The position numbers and the translations under genes were made by a program. DNA of 64,000 bases from Hymenoscyphus infarciens (taxonomy: Eukaryota; Ascomycota; Leotiomycetes; Helotiales; Helotiaceae), in contig LLCB01000247.1 in assembly GCA_001414345.1 (NCBI GenBank), forward strand, positions 26,422 to 90,421, read 5' to 3'. The notes below the pieces were generated by a model that had not been told where the DNA came from, did not search any database, and saw nothing but the letters and a program-made list of their open reading frames with translations. Of this stretch, positions 57,224-64,000 are shown one piece after another (position 1 is the stretch's first letter; each line of letters opens with the position of its first letter).

Positions 57224-58797
57224 ATGATTATGTGCAAACAACTTGGTCGATGCGTCAAGCCATTTCGCTCACGTTTGCCATATATTGTATCAAGGCCGAT
57301 AGTGAGCCCCTCTCGACGACCAAGAATCCTACCTTCCGACGTTCTGGTTGAGGAGGAGCGAGTGCCCGGCTATCGACCTGAGTTTTTCTACCCTGCAGAT
57401 CCCGGACAGGTTCTCAATAATCGATATAAGATCCTAACAAAAATCGGATGGGGTACATCTTCTACTGTATGGCTCGCGGAGGATCTAGAGCGGTAAGAAT
57501 CACTCGTTCTCGAATCAAGGGTGAAGTCTGACATTTTCAAGAATGCCTTTCCAATACGTGACTCTCAAGATTACTACTTCTAATCCGGATTTCGGTGACA
57601 TGGTTCTGCACGAACTTGACATCAATAAACGCCTCACTAAAGACCCTTCTCTCACAGGCTTTGCCTTTGTCCGGGCTTCAATTAACGATTTTATAGCTAC
57701 CGGCCCCACCGGAGCTACTCACTTATGTCTGGGTTTCGAGCCTATGCGGGAACCATTGAGCCAATTTCAACACCGTCTCGTTGGAGACAGTATTCCACCT
57801 CAACTTCTTAAAGTATATGTCGACTTCATATTGCAAGGGTTAGAATATCTTCATTCTGGTTGCCAGATTATCCATACTGGTCTGTTTTTTTTATAGATAT
57901 TTTTGACACCTGCATTAGCCACTACTGACCAATTTTTTAGATCTTAAGGCAGAAAATATTCTCATGTCTTTCGAGGACCTGAGCGTGATCGAAGAGTATG
58001 CAAAGGCTCAAGGTGACCATCCAATGCCGCGGAAAATGGCCAGCGATCGGAATATATACCTCTCACACAATGACTTCGGTACCCTGAAGTCATACTGGAT
58101 GCTGCCAAAGATTGCTGATTTTGGTCTAGCACACCAAGGAGATGGAGGGGAGCCTTTCCGTCATCCGATACAGCCACCTCTGTACCACGCCCCAGAAGTC
58201 CTGCTGGGGGTTCCATGGTCATATAGCGCCGATATTTGGAATTTGGGTGTGCTTGTAAGTATTTCGTGCCATACTGAGTGTATATATAATAACAGATATG
58301 GCCCTACAGCTTTTTGAGCTATTAGAAAACAAGGAGCTCTTCGCCCACCTCAAATTACAGAATGGCGTGTACACTGCACAAGCACATCTTGCCGAGATGA
58401 TTGCACTTCTTGGGCCACCGCCGCGAAAGCTCATTGATCAAGAGAAACATTGGCGTGACATCCCTTGGAAACGGTCATTTCCTGGCCCAGACGGGACTTG
58501 GTGCTGTACCGCTCATGAATACCATGGTGGGCCATTCTTCGACTCAAAAGGCATGACTAACATTTAAATACCCCGCCCTCCCAAATCATTACTCTAACTT
58601 CTACTACAGGCTACTTCGATCACCCTGAAATCATTCCCCAGCGTGTCAAACTCGACGACTGCATAACGTGCATGTCAGGAGAAGAAAAGGCGCTTTTCCT
58701 CAGCTTTGTCAGGAGAATGCTACAGTGGCTGCCGGAAGATAGACAGACTGCAAGAGAGCTTCGCGAGGATCCCTGGTTGCGGTCGGGACTTGATTAG
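57224..58797 (+). CDS. SRPK-like serine/threonine protein kinase with irregular splice sites
   Basis: Kinase of the SR-protein-kinase type, lying in a 2-kb island between RIP blocks. Exon model: 57224-57492, 57542-57879, 57941-58246 (or -58254), 58296-58550, 58610-58797, about 451 residues. Visible motifs: glycine loop IGWGTSSTVWLAED, catalytic-lysine strand YVTLKI, HTDLKAENIL catalytic loop (HTD as in SRPKs), ADFGLA metal loop, YHAPEVLLG, and ADIWNLGVL. The C-terminus keeps FFDSKGYFDHPEIIP and EDRQTARELREDPWL. Two junctions are odd. The strong donor GTAAGT at 58255 puts exon 4 out of frame, so either a weak donor (GTGTGC, 58247) is used or one base is lost. The last intron starts GCATGA, so it would be GC-AG. 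It is probably functional but may be decaying. The ATG at 57230 is an alternative start. Confidence 0.75.
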
Positions 58798-59154
58798 GAT
58801 GAAATGAGGAAAGCTCGGTTTCACACCCAATAATAGTTTCGAGAATGGAATGTTTTCATGAAGACTTGACAGGAACCGATTGCACCGGAAGTCACAACAC
58901 TGTAAATACCAAATGTTCCCTGTATAACTTTGTCTAAACTCCCATCTTCAGCTCATCACCATACTTCTATGATATATGTATGTGCTCACCGGTCTCATGA
59001 CGCTGGTTGATGGGAAAATTCTCAAGATGATTGGCTGTTTTGGAAAGAGGAAAGCATAGGCGAGGGGAGGAATGGGAGCATTTGTTTGCTACAAAGCTTA
59101 GGAAATGCTCGCGCGGGCCATTTTTCTCCTCGAGCTAGACTAGAGCAGTGTTGC
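58798..59154. other. 3' flank of the kinase gene
   Basis: About 350 bases of normal composition between the kinase stop and AT block 3. It presumably holds the polyadenylation region, and no other feature is seen. Confidence 0.4.
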
Positions 59155-62100
59155 TAGTAGTATTATCATAGTAAAATACTATAGTCTTTTAAATAAATAT
59201 ATTATTAGATATATATTTTTAAATCTAACATTATTACTATACTATAATACTTCTTTATTATTATAATAGTACTAATTATATACTATTTAATAACTTATAC
59301 TAAAACCTAAAAATAAAGCTATTTCTACTTTTTCTATATATAGTTCTATTACTTTAAAACTATATACTAATACTACTAGATATAAATAAAACAATTAGTA
59401 GAAGTTAGTTATTATATACTAAATAGCTTAAACTAAGCGTATTAGACAAGTAGTAGTTTAATTAATTATATAGCTAAAAGTTAATTTTTAGTAAATAAAT
59501 TAATAGATATTTAGAGTATATATTATATATATACTACGTTAAAACTAGAGTCTTAGTATATCTTACTAATATAAAATTCTTACTAAATATCTTATATAAA
59601 CATTATAGTATATAATCTATTATAATACTTTAAATTTAATAGAAAGTTTAATAGTAACTAATTAGTATTTAATTAAATTTCTAGCGTTTAGAGCTTATTT
59701 CTAGAAGATATAGTTATTAAGAATAGCTAAGTTACTAGATAGAATAATTTAGAAATAATTAGCTTAGTAAAAGTACTTGAATAACTAATCTTCTATAATA
59801 CTCTTTCTTTAATAATAAATTAATAATATATTATAAAAATTATTAAAAAAAGAGAATTAATTATCTAAATACTAGAAATATATAAAAGAATATATAGAAT
59901 AGCTAGCTATCTTAAAGAACTAAGGTATATAATAGATAGAAATAGGTCTTAGAAAATTAAAGTTTAGGTTTTGAATCTTTTAATATTTATATTATTATTT
60001 TAAGTGTTTTATTACTTATGTTATCTCTACTATATAGATACTAGTTTATACTCTTATTTAACCTTTATATCTAGATCTTCTAATCTTCTTTATATTTAAA
60101 AGACTAATTTAGCTTTTTTATTTATTTAAAAGCCTAAGAAAAGTGTATATTATCTCTCTAAACGTACTTTTATATATCTCTTTAGTAATAGTATCTAATT
60201 CGTACTCTAATAATATAAATTATAAGAAAAAATAATTAAAAAAAGTTAAGTTTATAGACTTATTAAAACTTAATTTAAAACTAGACTTACTATTTATACT
60301 CTTATATATATTCTTTTTTAAGAGGTTTTATAATATTTTTAGAAGATTAAAAGTATTCTTCTTACTTTAATATTAACTAATAAGAGTATAAAAAAGATAT
60401 TTTATACTAGGAATTAAAATATTTAGATATCTCTATAATATAAACGTTAAAATCGTTTTATCTATTATTAATAACTAATTTTATAAAAGATTAAAGCTAC
60501 TCTACTAAGCTACTTATATAAAGAATAGATAAAAGATCTATTATTAGCTTATAAAAGTTTAGTAAGACTTTCTTTTTAATAGATTAGAGCGACTAATTAA
60601 GAGTACTTTTATTAATATCTTAGAAAGAGAAAGTATAATATTAAGTATATTTATCTCTCTTATAAAGTTAAGAAGCTTAGAATAAACAAAGTTAGTTAGT
60701 TAGTACTAAAAAGAGTATAAAACAAAGCTTAAAATAAGCTTAGAATCTACTTATCTTTTACTTCTCTTTTTACTTAAATATTAATTAAATAAATTAAATA
60801 TTTAATTAGATATTACTAATATAGAGATACTATTAGAAGATAATAATTATAAGTTAATTATTAGTCTTATATTCTTTATCTAAGAGAGTTAGTACTTATT
60901 ATTTTATAAGTTTCTTTATAATAATATAAGCTAGTAGTATCTAGTTAGCGTTCTAGGTCTTTTCTAAGTACTTCTATTTATAAGTAGAATAGAGTACTAT
61001 AGTAGTAGTATATATAAGTAATTTACTTCTTAGATTATAATATTCAAAGTTTTTTTCTTATTTTATTTAAATCAATTAATAAGAGTAAAAGAGTATATAA
61101 AGAAAGATACTTTTATAAAGTAAAGAGAGTAAATAAGAATTATTTTCATACTTAATCTTAGTTTTTTTAAAAAGAGAAAGAGTAAAGTCTATAACTAAGA
61201 TAGTTTTATCTAAAGTTCTAGCTATACTTTTAATTACTAATTCTTTTATCTTCTATTATCTAATTAGTATTATAAAGTTTCTTTTTCTTATTTAAAACTA
61301 TAATTTAATTATATAACTTAGATATAATAATCGCGATATAAGTAGTAGTCGCTAGTTTAATAGAAGCTATTATATAGAGTTATCTAGTAGAATTAAGACT
61401 ATTATAGCTTATACTTTCTTAGATAAGGTTAATTTTTACTTAGAGCTTACTAGCTTAGTATATATTAGACTCTTACTTAGAGAGAGCGAGTAGTTATAGA
61501 AGATTAGCTAAGCGTAAAAGATATATTAGATACTACGTATAATAGTATAATAAACTTAGAAAGGTAGCTAACTAGCTTAGAGGCTTCTAACTATATACTT
61601 AGCTAGAAGTCTAAGTCTCTAGTTAGTTATATAATAGCTACGCTTATTATACTAAGTTATAAAACTAGATTTCTTTAGTTCTACTATTATAAGTTTTATA
61701 GTTATATTAATAGTTAGTAATAAGATAATTATAGATAAGAGTATCTTCTATACTAAAGCTACTATTTACTAGCTCGCTATCTATATTATAGTATATAGAA
61801 AATTAGAATTATAATAGTATAAAATATATATTACTATAAAACTAATATAGAAATACGTTTAATAGAATAATATATATAAATACTAGGCTCTAATATAAAG
61901 AGAAAGACTAAATTCGCTCTAATTAAGAGAGAGTTAGAATATCTATATATAAGAGATTAGATAATACTAAGGTTTAAAATCTACGCGATATAGATAATAG
62001 AATCGCTAAAGTCTAAAATCTATATAATAAGTAAACTCGATAATTCTAAATAGCTAGCTATTATAATTTCAAGAGCTTAAGATATCTTAAAAGCTAGTCT

Positions 62101-62315
62101 TTTAAGTATATACTTTTAAATTATTTTAATAATATAATTAATACTTCTTTTATATTTTTTTTACTAATTCTATTCTATTTTTTAAATAATATAATCTATT
62201 TTAATTTACTTATAAAGATATTATTTACTTAAGAAAGTAGACATAGCGAAGTAGAGTGAAGAGCTAGGTTTACTATAAGAGTTTATTATAGCGTGTTAAT
62301 AGAATAGAAGTGCCT
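59155..62315. repeat. AT-rich, RIP-mutated repeat block 3
   Basis: A 3.2 kb block of the same CpA/TpG-depleted kind with no readable frame. Near its right end (about 61816-62090) is sequence related to the 496-bp LTR of block 2. Confidence 0.85.
61816..62090. repeat. Diverged LTR-like fragment related to the 496-bp LTR
   Basis: It shares the run ATACTAGGCTCTAATATAAA, with AATAGAATAA just before it and CTATATATAAGA about 60 bases after, in the same order as in 48112-48607. It is probably a solo or truncated, RIP-altered LTR of the same or a sister family. Boundaries are approximate. Confidence 0.6.
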
Positions 62316-63754
62316 CTTTTATAGACAAATTCCGTGATCTGTCAAAATCGTATTCGTATTCTCTAGCTAGTTGTTCTCTAGGACGAGAGAAACCGTGGGA
62401 GAACTTATCCTTGTCATCTGACACGAATCCCAAGCGCTATCAACGTTTTCGCGTCCTCCCTCTCAATTCAAAACCCCAACTCCTTCCGTAATTAATTAAT
62501 TCCCTTACCAATCCTACTCCCCCAAAGAAAATCCATTTCACGATTCCGCAATTCCAACTCCCCACATATTCCCCATCCGAAATACAACCCCAAAATCCAC
62601 ACGTTTAGAGTTCGGTAAATAAAACGGTTTCTCCGCGCCGAGATCTCTACTTGGCACCTGCGTAATCTCTAAAAATACCTTTCGCATTTCCAGACGGTAG
62701 TGTTCTACGTTGTACGGAGTATGGTTCTATGGAGCCTGAGATGATGAGATCTACTTCCGATCGGCTGATCCCGGAGGTCAAAAACAGAAAGTTAGCTTAG
62801 CTCCGGTTGCGCCACCCAAGTGAAGTTTCGCCGCTGCCACCACGGATTAGCCAAGGCTGCGGCTGTATGCAGTGCTCAACACCACCACCATAACGGCGGA
62901 AAGGACGTACGAGGTGTGCTTGTACTTAGTACATTGTGCACCAGGTAATGTAATGTACTTGTATGTGGTTATCTGATACCAATGTATCGGGAACTTTTAC
63001 GGAGCTTCGACTGTGATGTGAAGTTTAGAGGAATCTTTTTATTTCTCGGATACTTCGTTGTCATTCGGCGTGACAGATGTGTTAAGTCAAGATGTCGGGT
63101 CAGCACTTTATTGCTTACAACCTTAAATAGGCAATGCCTTTTCTCCAGCCGCGATGAGGTTCTCCTCACTTCGACTCATATATCATCCAGATTCTATCAC
63201 TTTATGACTGGCATCGCTGAAATTGGCTTTGTATGCGATGAACTTGGCGACAAATATAAATTAGACGAAGAGGGAGTTCCGCGTAGTCTGTACTTTGTAT
63301 CGTCTCCTAAATAAACCCTGCTTTGCTGGGTCCCGCTATGGAATAAAATAACAGTTGACTAGGTACATCTGTTTCCAGGTTAAGAAGCTTTTCACGTGAC
63401 TAGTAGTCAGCTTCCTCCACGTGGATTTCAGCAAGGGGGGGTAGAAGAAGTGGAGAACAAAAAGAAACGGAGGTGGTCCTATGCGAGCTGACCAATAAGA
63501 AGCGCTTCTATCCGGGTCTTACCTAACATTGGAATGATGGCTGCAACCTGAAGTAAGCAACGAGGAGCTTCGGCAGCCGGATCTTCCACCATCCGATGAT
63601 CCGAACACACTTTCTCAGTGACGCTGCACATTGTTGCACAACTCCCTGCATAATTCTAGGGGCGGATTGACAGTTTTCGGGTGTGGGACCGTGGTCTGAA
63701 ACCTGGCGCTGCCAAGCCCGCTAGGCCTAATTAGTAAATCACGTGCTTACCCTA
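62316..63754. other. Normal-composition region, no firm gene
   Basis: About 1.4 kb between AT blocks 3 and 4. The only sizeable frame is 110 codons on plus (62982-63314; ends GDKYKLDEEGVPRSLYFVSS). It has no recognisable domain and an unremarkable start, so I do not call it. It could be an exon of a gene broken by the flanking repeats. Confidence 0.35.
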
Positions 63755-64000
63755 TCAAAAAAAAGTATAGATAGCTTTAAATTAATAACATAATTTTTTA
63801 AAGTATCTAAGTATACTTTTAACTATAACTATAGTTATAAACTCTCTATTTCTTATCTCTAAAAAGCTTTAAATTAATTAATCTATCTTTTATATTTATC
63901 TTTATAAATATTAAAGTTATATAAAACTAGAAATAAGATAAATTAAACTCTTAGAGTTTCTAATAAGTTTATCATTTATTCTATACTATTTACTTCTCTA
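63755..64000. repeat. Start of AT-rich block 4 (truncated by window end)
   Basis: The composition switches sharply to AT-rich, CpA/TpG-poor sequence after the run of A residues at about 63757 and continues to the window end. Confidence 0.75.

Noticed and set aside
62982..63314. 110-codon plus-strand frame
   Set aside because: No domain or supporting context. It could be an exon, but evidence is too thin to call a gene.

Overview
This is a nuclear segment from a filamentous ascomycete (Pezizomycotina). The gene style resembles Leotiomycetes, but that placement is inference. Genes carry short introns (about 45-290 bp) with GTNNGT donors. The gene set is typically fungal: an Mtr-like amino acid permease, a ferric reductase, RAD4, MAK5, TRM7 and a TOK-type potassium channel. 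The window has two compartments. Gene-bearing DNA of ordinary composition fills about 1-14.09 kb, 24.66-44.99 kb, 57.15-59.15 kb and 62.3-63.75 kb. Between these lie AT-rich blocks at about 14.10-24.66, 44.99-57.14, 59.16-62.32 and 63.76 kb to the end. In those blocks CpA and TpG are almost absent and TpA dominates, the mark left by repeat-induced point mutation (RIP).

Left gene region, in order: amino acid permease (+), a membrane-anchored secreted-domain protein (+), a carboxylesterase/acyl-protein thioesterase-like hydrolase (+), a ferric reductase (-), and the DNA repair gene RAD4/XPC (-), whose first intron appears to be GC-AG. AT block 1 contains a RIP-degraded Ty1/copia-type LTR retrotransposon on the minus strand. 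It has 177-bp LTRs and recognisable integrase-end and RNase H remnants.

Central gene region: a gene-poor 3 kb stretch rich in simple repeats; a mitochondrial 2-oxoglutarate/malate-type carrier (+); TRM7 (-) and MAK5 (+), which diverge from a shared 262-bp promoter; an 1102-residue acidic nuclear-type protein with a possible PUA/ASCH-like fold (+); a TOK1 two-pore potassium channel (-); a 570-bp inverted-repeat MITE; a TPR protein gene that looks broken by a CAG-to-TAG stop and a frameshift (-); a 139-bp hairpin MITE; and an intron-containing tRNA-Gln(UUG).

AT block 2 contains a second LTR element (48112-53750). Its two 496-bp LTRs are flanked by a perfect GTAAA target duplication, and its interior is built of repeated modules with no recognisable polymerase. 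A gene island at 57.2-58.8 kb holds an SRPK-like protein kinase with unusual splice sites. A related LTR-like sequence lies in AT block 3. I see no operon-like or defence-like gene cluster. The most notable content is the TE/RIP architecture, two probable GC-AG introns and the unassigned 1102-residue protein.
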